Shown here one piece after another: positions 1-8,049 of a stretch of DNA of 64,000 nucleotides (position 1 is the first letter of the stretch; the number at the start of each line of letters is the position of its first letter). A program made the position numbers and the translations under genes. The notes beneath the pieces are model-generated. The model worked only from the letters and a program-made list of their open reading frames with translations. It did not search any database and was not told the DNA's origin. The DNA comes from JAPOXR01 sp964291445 (GTDB lineage Bacteria > Pseudomonadota > Alphaproteobacteria > Rhodobacterales > Rhodobacteraceae): positions 1,364,001 through 1,428,000 of the forward strand of contig OZ219862.1 in the NCBI GenBank assembly GCA_964291445.2, given 5' to 3'.

Positions 1-627
1 CTCGCCTCAACCCGTCGAGCTGCGCAAGAAACATGTTGTCAAACTGTCCAGTCACCAGATGCCGGCTCCCATGTCGCACATCAACCCGTCTCACCGAAGC
101 CGCGTGTCGCGGTCAGCGCATCTTGCGGCCGAATGCATAACACACCCTTCAGCGGACGAGTGCATAGCAGGTCCGAATGCATATTGCATGTGGATTATTC
201 CGAAACGCATGTGTCCGGCCGCGAAGGATGCAGCAGACGCGGAAATCTTGTGGCGCGCAGAATTTGCCGGCCAGCACGCCGCCGGCCAGGGCACAGCTGC
301 CCATCCCCGACACCAATACGGGCCGCATTGCCTGGCGACAATCGAGGCGAGGGTCAGCCGTGGTCAGGACGGCAATACGATACCGGGCTCGTGAAGAGAA
401 ACAGCGGGCGAGCCGGGAGTCGAAATCATCACCCGAACACATCATCCGGCCCGGCGCGCAAGCGCGGACATATTGGCCCAATCCGGCAATTTCGGCAGGT
501 CAGGTCAATGACCTCCCCGCGCTCACGGTGCAGTGCGCCAGACATCCCGCCAGCGAGGCGGATGCCCGGGCCGAGGCCCGCCGGGTCCTGACCTCGATCC
601 CCGACATTGGCCTGATGATGGCTGCCG
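1..627. other. Stretch without a recognisable gene
   Basis: Several overlapping reading frames run through this stretch on both strands, but none shows a family signature, a convincing ribosome binding site or a clear coding bias. One plus-strand frame around 480-630 ends in ARRVLTSIPDIGLMMAAA, which faintly recalls the helix-hairpin-helix-like segment of IS110-family transposases. It has no intact start or catalytic region, so I treat it at most as an eroded insertion-sequence scrap. Confidence 0.5.
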
Positions 628-933
628 CTAAGCAGGCCAGCGGATCAGGATGCCAAGAACGACGATCGCCGCGACCCAGAGGCCAATCTGCCAGCGCGTG
701 TTGTCCTTGTCGCGCTTGGCGGCCTCCACATCACGCTTGGCCGCTTCCACATCACGCTTGGCCGCTTCCACATCACGCTTGGCGGCGCTCCGCGCGGCTT
801 CGTCCGTCAGCCGTGTCATGTCGGCCCGCAGCCGGTCCAGTGCGCTTTCGTATTCGGCTTGCCTGGTATTCATGCGCTCCTCCAGAACGGCGACTTGCCG
901 GGCCAGATCGTGAATGTCCCGCTCGCCGCTCAT
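628..933 (-). CDS. Small coiled-coil membrane protein with internal repeats
   Basis: A protein of about 101 residues, function unknown. Residues 5-80 are highly charged and predicted to be alpha-helical coiled coil. In the middle a seven-residue unit, AAKRDVE, is repeated three times almost perfectly, encoded by a 21-base DNA repeat. The C-terminus is one hydrophobic span (WQIGLWVAAIVVLGILI) followed by only a few residues, so it is probably a tail-anchored inner-membrane protein with the coil in the cytoplasm. The ATG at 933 is preferred over an upstream TTG at 942. Similar small coiled-coil/one-TM proteins are common and often annotated only as hypothetical. No partner gene is evident nearby. 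Confidence 0.6.
   Translation of the reverse strand: MSGERDIHDLARQVAVLEERMNTRQAEYESALDRLRADMTRLTDEAARSAAKRDVEAAKRDVEAAKRDVEAAKRDKDNTRWQIGLWVAAIVVLGILIRWPA
714..788. repeat. 21-bp in-frame tandem repeat
   Basis: About three and a half copies of a 21-base unit (core cttggccgcttccacatcac) inside the coiled-coil gene. Each copy encodes one heptad, AAKRDVE, on the minus strand. Length change by slippage would add or remove whole heptads without breaking the frame. Confidence 0.85.
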
Positions 934-1019
934 GCTTGCCAAGATATTGATGGGAACGAGTCAGGTCAATTCCCGTAATTGTAGAAGGCGATCTGTTCCT
1001 GGGAGAGACCTTCGGCGGA

Positions 1020-1964
1020 TTACGGCGACTGGATGCCCCGCCTGTTGAGTGCAATCGAGTAGAGTGACGTGAAGCCGGTCATGAACATGACATGCCTGCC
1101 ACGTCCGCCGAAGCAGAGATTGGAGACCTTCTCGGGGACCAGCACCTTGCCGAGCAACTCGCCTTCCGGCGAGATGCAATGCACCCCGTCGCCCGCTGAC
1201 GACCAGAGATTGCCATCGGTATCCAGCCGGAAACCGTCGGACTTGCCGGTATCGATCCGGTGAAACACGCCCCGGTCCACCAGTCGGTCGTCGCCGTCAA
1301 GATCGAACATCCTGATATGGGGATCGCCGTCCGGATCATAGGCACGGGCGGTGTCGGACACGTAGAGCCGGGTCTCGTCCGGCGAAAATGCGAGGCCGTT
1401 CGGGCAGGCAAGTTCGCCGGCAACGATCCCGATCTCGCCGGTTGCAGGGTCAACCCTGTAGACATTGCACGGCAATTCCTGCTCCGATTTGTGGCCCTCG
1501 TAGTCGGAGACAATTCCGTAATGCGGATCGGTAAACCAGATTGAATCATCCGATTTGACGATGACATCATTTGGCGAGTTGAATCTCCTGCCCTGGAAGT
1601 TGTCGGCAATGACGGTGATCGAGCCGTCATACTCGGTCCTTGTCACCCGTCTTGTTCCATGTTCGCAGGAAACGAGGCGGCCCTGCCGGTCCCTGGTATG
1701 GCCATTGGCAAAATTCGAGGGAAACCGGAAAGTGGAAATTCCGGTTCCTTCCGACCAGCGATGAATGCGATTGTTGGGAATATCCGAGAACAGCAGGCAA
1801 CCGGCATCTCCGAACCAGACCGGCCCCTCTGTCCAGTCGAACCGGTTCCGTGCAAGCACCTTCAGATGGGCATTGCCAACCAGGTAGTTGCCGAAGACGG
1901 GATTGCGGACCGAATATTCCGGCTCAAGCAACCTGGCGCTGATGGAGTTTTCCGTGTTTTCCAT
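1020..1964 (-). CDS. SMP-30/gluconolactonase-family lactonase
   Basis: A 314-residue SMP-30/gluconolaconase/LRE-like six-bladed beta-propeller, the family that hydrolyses sugar lactones or related lactones using a divalent metal. Signatures seen: TEGPVWF near residue 45 (the metal-binding Glu), NSPNDVIV (Asn and Asp ligands), WFTDPHYG, and LAFSPDETRLYVSD near the centre. There is no signal peptide, so it should be cytoplasmic. The ATG at 1964 lies one base after the stop of the upstream hydroxyacid dehydrogenase, so the two are translationally coupled. The pairing suggests oxidation or hydrolysis of a sugar-acid-like compound; the substrate cannot be told from sequence. Confidence 0.85.
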   Translation of the reverse strand: MENTENSISARLLEPEYSVRNPVFGNYLVGNAHLKVLARNRFDWTEGPVWFGDAGCLLFSDIPNNRIHRWSEGTGISTFRFPSNFANGHTRDRQGRLVSCEHGTRRVTRTEYDGSITVIADNFQGRRFNSPNDVIVKSDDSIWFTDPHYGIVSDYEGHKSEQELPCNVYRVDPATGEIGIVAGELACPNGLAFSPDETRLYVSDTARAYDPDGDPHIRMFDLDGDDRLVDRGVFHRIDTGKSDGFRLDTDGNLWSSAGDGVHCISPEGELLGKVLVPEKVSNLCFGGRGRHVMFMTGFTSLYSIALNRRGIQSP

Positions 1965-1965
1965 G

Positions 1966-2949
1966 TCAGGACCCCGCCTTCCTGAATTGCCCGATCCGAC
2001 CGGCATTTACCGGGGTCAATGGCGGCTTGCCCTGGAAATGTGCGATCAGGTTTCCGGTCACCAACTCTCCCATCTCACGCCGGGACTCGATCGTGCCGGA
2101 GCCATGATGCGGATGCAGAACGACGTTGTCGAGGTGGCAGAATCGCCGATTCACATCAGGCTCGTTCGCATACACATCGAGTCCTGCGGCACCGAGGCGT
2201 CGAGTCTCCAGGCAGTCGAGCAATGCCTGCTCCTCGATCGTCGACCCCCTGCTGATATTGACGATGACACCCTCGGGCCCGACCGCCTCGATCATGCCCC
2301 GATCGACAAAGTGTAAGGTGTCACGGTTGGCCGCCAACGCCACGAACAGCGCATCCGATCTCGCTGCCAGTTCATGCCGGTCCTCAACCCGGGTCCAACC
2401 TGCCGGCGCCTCCTTGCTGGTCCGCGACCAGAAAAGAATGTCCATGCCCATCGCCGACAGCCTGCCGGCAATCTCCCGCCCGATGCGGCCAAGGCCGACA
2501 ATGCCGGCCGTCCTCCCGCCAACCCGGTTGAACAGCCGGTACGGGCCACGCTCCTTCCAGATTCCTCGCCGAACATACGCGTCTGCCGTCACCAAATCAC
2601 GCATGACTGCCAGGTACAGGCCGACCGCCAGATCGGCGACATCACCGGACAACACATCCGGCGTGTTGGTGACCATGACCCCGGCCTCGCTGGCTGCGCC
2701 GACATCAACGCCGTCATAACCGGCACCAAAGACCGACACGATCTCGAGATTGGGCAATGCCGATATCAGCTTGCGGTCGACAACCAGGTCGCCGCGGCCG
2801 GCGATCGCCCGGATGTTGTGGGCATTGTCGGCAAGATAGGCATCCTGGTCGGTCGCCTCGAATATCCTGAACAGCCTGAAATTGGCGGCGAGAACGTCTT
2901 CATCCTGCTCCGAATACAGGCATTGCTGGAGGAGTCCCGGTCTCGTCAT
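1966..2949 (-). CDS. D-isomer-specific 2-hydroxyacid dehydrogenase (hydroxypyruvate/glyoxylate reductase-like)
   Basis: A 327-residue NAD(P)-dependent enzyme of the D-2-hydroxyacid dehydrogenase family. The nucleotide-binding fold shows VGLGRIGREIAGRL near residue 153. The catalytic set is recognisable: Arg in NISRGSTIEEQALL, Glu in LDVYANEP and His in HPHHGSGT. The start at 2949 has a good AGGAG a few bases upstream; longer in-frame extensions are low-complexity and Arg-rich. Likely substrates are glyoxylate, hydroxypyruvate or a 2-keto sugar acid. The SMP-30 lactonase gene follows directly, one base after its stop. A role in glyoxylate handling would suit the methylated-amine genes in this window, but that is inference. 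Confidence 0.88.
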   Translation of the reverse strand: MTRPGLLQQCLYSEQDEDVLAANFRLFRIFEATDQDAYLADNAHNIRAIAGRGDLVVDRKLISALPNLEIVSVFGAGYDGVDVGAASEAGVMVTNTPDVLSGDVADLAVGLYLAVMRDLVTADAYVRRGIWKERGPYRLFNRVGGRTAGIVGLGRIGREIAGRLSAMGMDILFWSRTSKEAPAGWTRVEDRHELAARSDALFVALAANRDTLHFVDRGMIEAVGPEGVIVNISRGSTIEEQALLDCLETRRLGAAGLDVYANEPDVNRRFCHLDNVVLHPHHGSGTIESRREMGELVTGNLIAHFQGKPPLTPVNAGRIGQFRKAGS

Positions 2950-3350
2950 TCTCCTGTCTCCGAACTGAATTTTCCTCGGCCGCTTCCTGGCCCGGCGCCT
3001 TCCTTGCCGTCGTTCTTCCGGTCCGGTCGGGAGGAAGAGCAGGCGATCGTTCCCGGCGCCCCGCAAGCCAAATGGCCGGCATTCCGGTCGGGCCGTCTCC
3101 GGGCTGGCCTAGCCAGCGAACCACTTCCAGATTCCGTGCAACATGACAAGGCCATGCGACTCGCGAAGAATTGATTTATCTGCCGTTTTGTGAAATAGCA
3201 TGGACCCGCGTGGCCGCGGTACTTGCCGCCTGCGGATATGTGTGGCCTGGATTGCCAGTCCTCGTGTTTGCGGCAAGGTATCCCGGTGCCCTGAATGTGA
3301 AGACATCCCGGCCCGGGATGGAAAATCGCAAATACAGGGAGGTATCTTGC
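2950..3350. other. Intergenic region upstream of amt
   Basis: This stretch separates two divergently transcribed units (hydroxyacid dehydrogenase leftward, amt rightward) and must hold both promoters. I see a short palindrome GCTGGCCTAGCCAGC at 3103-3117, nearly identical to one at 46326-46340, and a strong ribosome binding site (AGGGAGGT) just before the amt start. I looked for a sigma-54 promoter because amt genes are often nitrogen-controlled; the GG/GC elements present have wrong spacing (8 or 11 instead of 10). Confidence 0.5.
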
Positions 3351-4697
3351 ATGGGCAGCAACCTTGATGCAATTACCACGGTATTCACCGAGTTCTATTA
3401 CTGGCTGACAGTGGCCCTGATGTTCCTCATTCATGTGGGATTCTGCATGTATGAGGTGGGGGCCAGCCGTCGTCGCAATCACATGCACACGCTGATGAAG
3501 AACTCGATGCTGATCCCGCTGGTAACGATAACATTCTTCTTCTTCGGATGGTGGATCTACTGGGCCTTGCCGGCCTTTCCATTCGGACCGATCGATTTCA
3601 CGTCGGCCGCGGCAAATTCACCGCTTTCGGAGACAATGGGAACCAATCTGAGTGACAGGATTACCGGGGTCTTCTGGGCCGCGTTCCTGCTGTTTTCCTG
3701 GACGGCCGCCTCGATCGTGTCCGGCTCGGTGATCGAGCGGATCAATTCCGGGGCGTTCTGGATCCTGGCGGTCGTGATCGGATCGGGCGCCTGGATCGTC
3801 GATGCCGCCTGGGGTTGGCACTATGCCGGCTGGATGGTTCAGTTACTCGGATATCACGATGCCTATGCATCGGGAGTCATCCACGCCATTGCCGGCGGTT
3901 TTGCCCTCGGTGTGCTGGTTGTCCTGGGGCCGCGCCTCGGAAAATTCCGGGCCGACGGATCGCCACGTGACATCATGCCGCACAACCCCTGGTTCGTCTG
4001 TATCGGTCTGTTCCTGATCTATACCGGCTTCTGGGGCTTCTACGTGGCATGCAACGTGCCGATGATCGATCCGGCCGGAATTGGCGGACAGATCACCGGT
4101 GAGACCTGGACTGCGACCACCATCTACCTGACGCCGACGACACTGGGCGCGATTACCGTGAACTTCCTGATGTCGCTTTCGGGTGGAATGCTCATCGGCT
4201 ACATGGCCTCGAAGGGCAACGCCTTCTGGACCTATTCCGGTGGCCTGGCCGGGATCATCACGGCATCGGCCGGCAATGATCTCTATCACCCGATCCAGGC
4301 GATGATCATTGGCGGTATCGGAACCTACCTGGCATACAAGCTGCATTTCTGGGTCGAGAACCGCTTCAAGATCGATGATGCGGTCGGGGCCGTTGCGGTT
4401 CATGGCTATGCCGGGTTCATCGGCCTGGTGATCTGCGGATTCGTCCTGTGGGGCCATCCGGCATCCACGTATGAAGGTTATGCCTCCATCAATCCGCTTG
4501 GTCAGTTCATTGGCGCCATCATCATGTTCGGCGTGCTCGGGTTCCTTCCCGGCTGGATCGTAGCCAAGATCCTGTCGGCCATGGGTATCCTGAGAATACC
4601 GAAGGAGGTCGAACTTCTTGGCCTGGACTTCGCGTCCAGCCGGGAGGAGGCCGCCGCTGCCGCCGATGTTCGGGATGGCGAAAAGTCAATGGTCTGA
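3351..4697 (+). CDS. amt: Ammonium transporter, Amt/MEP/Rh family
   Basis: A 448-residue polytopic membrane protein with about eleven hydrophobic spans, as expected for Amt. Characteristic pieces are CMYEVGASRRRNHMHTLMKN near residue 27, WGWHYAGWMVQLLGYHDAYA with the first pore region, GVIHAIAGGFALGVLV (first pore His), and VAVHGYAGFIGLVICG (second pore His). It conducts ammonium into the cytoplasm. The ATG at 3351 is chosen because of the AGGGAGGT upstream and because the longer frame lacks any membrane character. A 72-residue one-span protein follows 33 bases downstream and ends at a strong hairpin, so the two probably form a bicistronic unit. No glnK gene is adjacent, which is unusual for amt loci. 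Confidence 0.95.
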   Translation: MGSNLDAITTVFTEFYYWLTVALMFLIHVGFCMYEVGASRRRNHMHTLMKNSMLIPLVTITFFFFGWWIYWALPAFPFGPIDFTSAAANSPLSETMGTNLSDRITGVFWAAFLLFSWTAASIVSGSVIERINSGAFWILAVVIGSGAWIVDAAWGWHYAGWMVQLLGYHDAYASGVIHAIAGGFALGVLVVLGPRLGKFRADGSPRDIMPHNPWFVCIGLFLIYTGFWGFYVACNVPMIDPAGIGGQITGETWTATTIYLTPTTLGAITVNFLMSLSGGMLIGYMASKGNAFWTYSGGLAGIITASAGNDLYHPIQAMIIGGIGTYLAYKLHFWVENRFKIDDAVGAVAVHGYAGFIGLVICGFVLWGHPASTYEGYASINPLGQFIGAIIMFGVLGFLPGWIVAKILSAMGILRIPKEVELLGLDFASSREEAAAAADVRDGEKSMV

Positions 4698-4730
4698 TTG
4701 ATTCCAGCAGACATAGAACAGGAGACTGAA

Positions 4731-4949
4731 ATGAGTACGACTGGTATATCGAGCTGGGCTGTCGACCTGGCTGACGTTGGTGCCATCTATCCCTTCCAGG
4801 GTGCCGAGTGGATCATGTTGCTGATCGGCCTGGTGTTCTGGATCTGGTGGCATGTCTGGTCGATCAAGTCGGAGAATGCCCGCCTTCGGGAGAAGGTTGC
4901 CAAGCATGGCTCGACTGATACGATCAAGGAGGCAATCGACTCGGACTGA
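4731..4949 (+). CDS. Small single-span membrane protein downstream of amt
   Basis: A 72-residue protein of unknown function. It has a short N-terminal segment, one hydrophobic helix (EWIMLLIGLVFWIWWHVW, about residues 26-43) rich in Trp, and a charged amphipathic tail (SENARLREKVAKHG) likely to be cytoplasmic coiled coil. AGGAG lies a few bases ahead of the ATG. It follows amt by 33 bases and precedes the terminator hairpin, so it is almost certainly co-transcribed with amt. The position suggests an accessory or regulatory subunit for the transporter, but no family is recognised. Confidence 0.75.
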   Translation: MSTTGISSWAVDLADVGAIYPFQGAEWIMLLIGLVFWIWWHVWSIKSENARLREKVAKHGSTDTIKEAIDSD

Positions 4950-4970
4950 ACGCCGTGTCACCTGCATGAC

Positions 4971-5010
4971 ATGCGCCGGCCGCCCCGTTGCGGCCGGCGC
5001 ATTCATTTTC
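4971..5010 (+). terminator. Intrinsic terminator of the amt operon
   Basis: A perfect 13-bp GC-rich stem (4971-4983 with 4990-5002) closed by a six-base loop CCCGTT, followed by TCATTTTC. It sits 22 bases after the stop of the small membrane protein gene. It should end the amt transcript. Confidence 0.85.
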
Positions 5011-5670
5011 AGCCAGAGGCACGGGGCGGCTGCACGGGTTGAAATCCGGCAGGCATCCAATCGGCCGGCCGCAGCACCTGGCGAAATGTCGTGCGCAGCC
5101 TTTTGCCGGCGCAGGAGATTGCAGCCATCTCGCAGGACGATCCCCCTGCCAATATCCGGCTTTCCGGCAGTATTGCCGAAGAAGGAGAGTGTGGCTGTCA
5201 ACACCGATCAATCGCCCGGCGGTGCCGGCAGACAGCCTTTCACGCGTGTCGAGGTCGAAATCCGAAAGGCCGGCGCTCGCTCATCCGGAAGGTCGTCAGG
5301 GCACTGGGCGATCCTGTGTTCGAGACCGAGACGCGTGCCATCCTGTGCCAAATGGTCGCCGAGCCGGGCGCCGGAGGACTCACAAGACCTTGCTGGCCTG
5401 TGCATCTCTGGAGGGGATTGACCTCGAGTATCGACGTGAATTCGGACGTGATGCCGCATTGTGACATTCATGGCCGGTACGAATGTCACGGGGTTGAACA
5501 GGGGTGGCATGATGGAACGAAATCGCCGGCCCCTGCCGTTCGGAGACCGTTGAGGCTATTGCCGAGAGCCGTATGTGGCGCTCAGCCATCCCGTGCCCGG
5601 CCAGGAATTCTTCGTCTGGAATTGCCGTAAGGACATGGACACTTCCTGCCTCGCCTGCTCTCCGGCGGGA
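5011..5670. other. Long gap without a recognisable gene
   Basis: About 660 bases between two convergent units. Frames of up to 180 codons are open here, but they give Arg/Cys-rich, low-complexity products without family motifs. A 9-bp stem CCTCGCCTG/CAGGCGAGG (5649-5657 with 5672-5680) overlaps the stop codon of the leftward DUF1989-GcvT gene and may end that operon. The rest may be gene debris. Confidence 0.5.
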
Positions 5671-8049
5671 TCAGGCGAGGCCCCGGACCCGTTTCTTTTC
5701 CGGGTCGAAATGCGGGACGCTGACCACATTCGCCTTCAACCTTTTCTGCTGGCCGTCCAGTTGGCCAATCTCCACCTCGGTTCCGGGTTCGGAATGGACA
5801 ATGTCCAGCCGGGCCAGGGCGATGGTCCTGGCCAGTATCGGTGAGCGTGTTGCCGAGGTGATCTGCCCGATCTGTGCCTTGCCGATGCGGATGCAGTCGC
5901 CGGTTGAAGGAGTCTGGCCGGATTCGATCTCCAGGCCGACCAGCTTGCGGGTCGGATGCGCCTTTCGCTCTTCCAGCGCCTGGCGGCCGATAAAGTCGGC
6001 ATTCTGGGTCTTGAGCGGAACGGTAAAGCCGATTCCGGCCTCGAACGGGTTGATGGTGTCGTCGAATTCGCAGCCGACAAAGACAAGGCCGGCCTCGACC
6101 CGCAGCATGTCCAGCGCATCGAGTCCGAGCGGGACGATTCCGAATTCCTCCCCGGCTTCCCAGATGCGGTCAAACACCGCCACGGCATCCCGCGGATGGC
6201 AAAACACCTCGTATCCCAACTCGCCGGTATAACCGGTCCTGCTGACCACGCAGGCAATGCCCTTGAAGTCGTCCACGCGGGTCACCGCGAACCGGAACCA
6301 GCCCAGCTCCTCGATGGTCGGTTGCTGCGGCGCCGTCCAGAAGATGCCGGCGAGCAATTCCCGGGATCGCGGCCCCTGGACCGCGATATTGTGCAGCTGG
6401 GAGGTGGAGTTCCTCACCCAGGCATTCAGCCCCAACTCGGCCGCCTGTTGGCGCAGCCACAGGCCGGAGGTGTCGTTCCCGCCGATCCAGCGGAAATTCA
6501 TCTCGCCGAGACGAAACACCGTCCCGTCATCGATCATGCCGCCATGCTCGTAGCACATCGCGGTGTAGACAACCTGCCCGATCGACAGCCGGCTCATGTC
6601 GCGGGTGACACAATATTGCATCAGCTGTTCGGCATCGGGGCCGGTGATCTCGTATTTTCGCAGCGGCGACAAATCCATGACCGCCACCCGCTCGCGGCAC
6701 CCCCAGTATTCGTCGATCGCCCCGTGCCCGGACATTGTCTTCGGCAGCCAGAAACCGTTGTATTCGACAAAATCCCGCGTGTGGCGGGCAAAGCAATCGT
6801 GAAATCCGGTCTTCCTGGTTTCTTCCATCTTCGCCTCCGCCGACCTCCGGTAGCCGATCGAGGGGTTGAAATCCTCGCTGGCCCGGTAGGTTCGCACCTG
6901 AATGTCCGTCGGGTTCCAGCCATTGGCAGAATCGACGTCGCATGGACAGGCCGTCGAGATGCAGACCAGGTCGGTCAATGCCCGCAGGAGAACGTAGTCA
7001 CCCGGGCGTGACCACGGGTCGTCGAATCCCATGGCATTGGCATCATCAATGGCCGTGTTGAAGAAGAAATTGATCGCCGGCCAGCCACCGCGCTCCCTGA
7101 TCTGGTAGCTGCTGGCCAGCCTGGCATTGATGTTGTCCGAGCAATTGACGTGGCCCGGATACCCCATATCCTCGTAATACCTGGCCGTGCATGCCAGCCC
7201 GAAGGCGTCGTGCCGGCCGCAGCTGTCCTGGACGATCTCCACCAGCGGATCAAAATCGACGGTGAAATATTTCGAGAATATTCCGGGGGCCGGATAACCG
7301 GTGCCGGTCAGGGTCCGGGTCGCAGTCGGATCGATTTCACGCTCGATTCCCTGGTCGAGCTTGCCGAGGGAGAATGCCTGGAAGTCGGAACATTCCCGTC
7401 CCTGCACATCGAGGATCTGGATATAGTCACCCTTCCTGACTTCGTAAGGGACGGCCTGACCAGGCTGGATGTTGAAATCGGCGAGCGGGTCGGCGAGCGG
7501 GTCCGGCGGCTCCAGCAAGGTCGTGGCCGGCCCGCCATGCTGGCGGCGGATATAGAGAATGATCTCGGTTGGCGTGTCCTGGTCCTGCGGGCGCATCGGA
7601 CCGCCAGGCGCCGACACCACCAGCAACCCGTCGCTCTCGGCGGTGAAATGCGCCATGTCGCCCGGTCGCGAGCCATTGCCCAGGGCGATGGCGGCATCAC
7701 CCAGGGCAATCCGGATGCCGGCACTCGTCAGCCTGGCCAGAACCCGCTCTGCCGACCTGCTGCCATCGCCGAGCACCTGGATCGACCCGGCCGGCCGGCC
7801 ATTGCTGGTTCCGCCGATCATGGCGGCATCGGAATTGCCATCCGGATCGAAGAATACCAGCTCTGCCGACTGGCTTCCCTCGAAATCGAGGACCGAAATC
7901 TCGTCGCCGGCAAATACCGGCACCGTCCGCGATCCGCCCCCGGGCACCGGGTAGCGCTCGACGCCGGGCCGCAGAACCGGCATTCCCGGGACGATCACGC
8001 CGGCCCGTTCGTAGCCAGTCTCGAATACGGGTGTCACCGGCACGGTCAC
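5671..8049 (-). CDS. DUF1989-GcvT (aminomethyltransferase-like) fusion protein
   Basis: A 792-residue fusion. The first half resembles DUF1989, the 'urea-carboxylase-associated' family: VRKGDYIQILDVQGRECSDF near residue 220, and the later signature CPCDVDSANGWNPTDIQVR. The first 140 residues may hold a second, weaker copy (AGDEISVLDFEGSQSAELVF). The second half, from about residue 420, is GcvT-like: DLSPLRKYEITGPDAEQLM, then VSRTGYTGELGYEVFC and PLGLDALDMLRVEAGL. GcvT domains pass one-carbon units from methylated amines to tetrahydrofolate. Translation starts at a GTG that overlaps the stop of the permease gene (GTGA), so it is the last gene of the transporter operon. The whole locus suggests demethylation of an imported methylated amine. 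Substrate unknown. Confidence 0.85.
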   Translation of the reverse strand: MTVPVTPVFETGYERAGVIVPGMPVLRPGVERYPVPGGGSRTVPVFAGDEISVLDFEGSQSAELVFFDPDGNSDAAMIGGTSNGRPAGSIQVLGDGSRSAERVLARLTSAGIRIALGDAAIALGNGSRPGDMAHFTAESDGLLVVSAPGGPMRPQDQDTPTEIILYIRRQHGGPATTLLEPPDPLADPLADFNIQPGQAVPYEVRKGDYIQILDVQGRECSDFQAFSLGKLDQGIEREIDPTATRTLTGTGYPAPGIFSKYFTVDFDPLVEIVQDSCGRHDAFGLACTARYYEDMGYPGHVNCSDNINARLASSYQIRERGGWPAINFFFNTAIDDANAMGFDDPWSRPGDYVLLRALTDLVCISTACPCDVDSANGWNPTDIQVRTYRASEDFNPSIGYRRSAEAKMEETRKTGFHDCFARHTRDFVEYNGFWLPKTMSGHGAIDEYWGCRERVAVMDLSPLRKYEITGPDAEQLMQYCVTRDMSRLSIGQVVYTAMCYEHGGMIDDGTVFRLGEMNFRWIGGNDTSGLWLRQQAAELGLNAWVRNSTSQLHNIAVQGPRSRELLAGIFWTAPQQPTIEELGWFRFAVTRVDDFKGIACVVSRTGYTGELGYEVFCHPRDAVAVFDRIWEAGEEFGIVPLGLDALDMLRVEAGLVFVGCEFDDTINPFEAGIGFTVPLKTQNADFIGRQALEERKAHPTRKLVGLEIESGQTPSTGDCIRIGKAQIGQITSATRSPILARTIALARLDIVHSEPGTEVEIGQLDGQQKRLKANVVSVPHFDPEKKRVRGLA

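Noticed and set aside
480..640. IS110 transposase-like segment (IPDIGLMMAAA)
   Set aside because: Only one short match, without start, DEDD motif or inverted repeats; too weak to annotate.
714..788. CRISPR array
   Set aside because: The repeats are contiguous without spacers and encode a protein heptad.
177..950. Open frame of 257 codons on the plus strand
   Set aside because: It runs antisense over the coiled-coil gene, has Arg/Pro-rich composition and no motif.
961..1019. Phytanoyl-CoA dioxygenase-like tail (GLSQEQIAFYNYGN) after the SMP-30 stop
   Set aside because: Seventeen codons with no start and an immediate stop; at best a remnant, possibly chance.
3171..3350. Sigma-54 promoter before amt
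   Set aside because: GG and GC elements are present but spaced 8 or 11 bases apart instead of 10.
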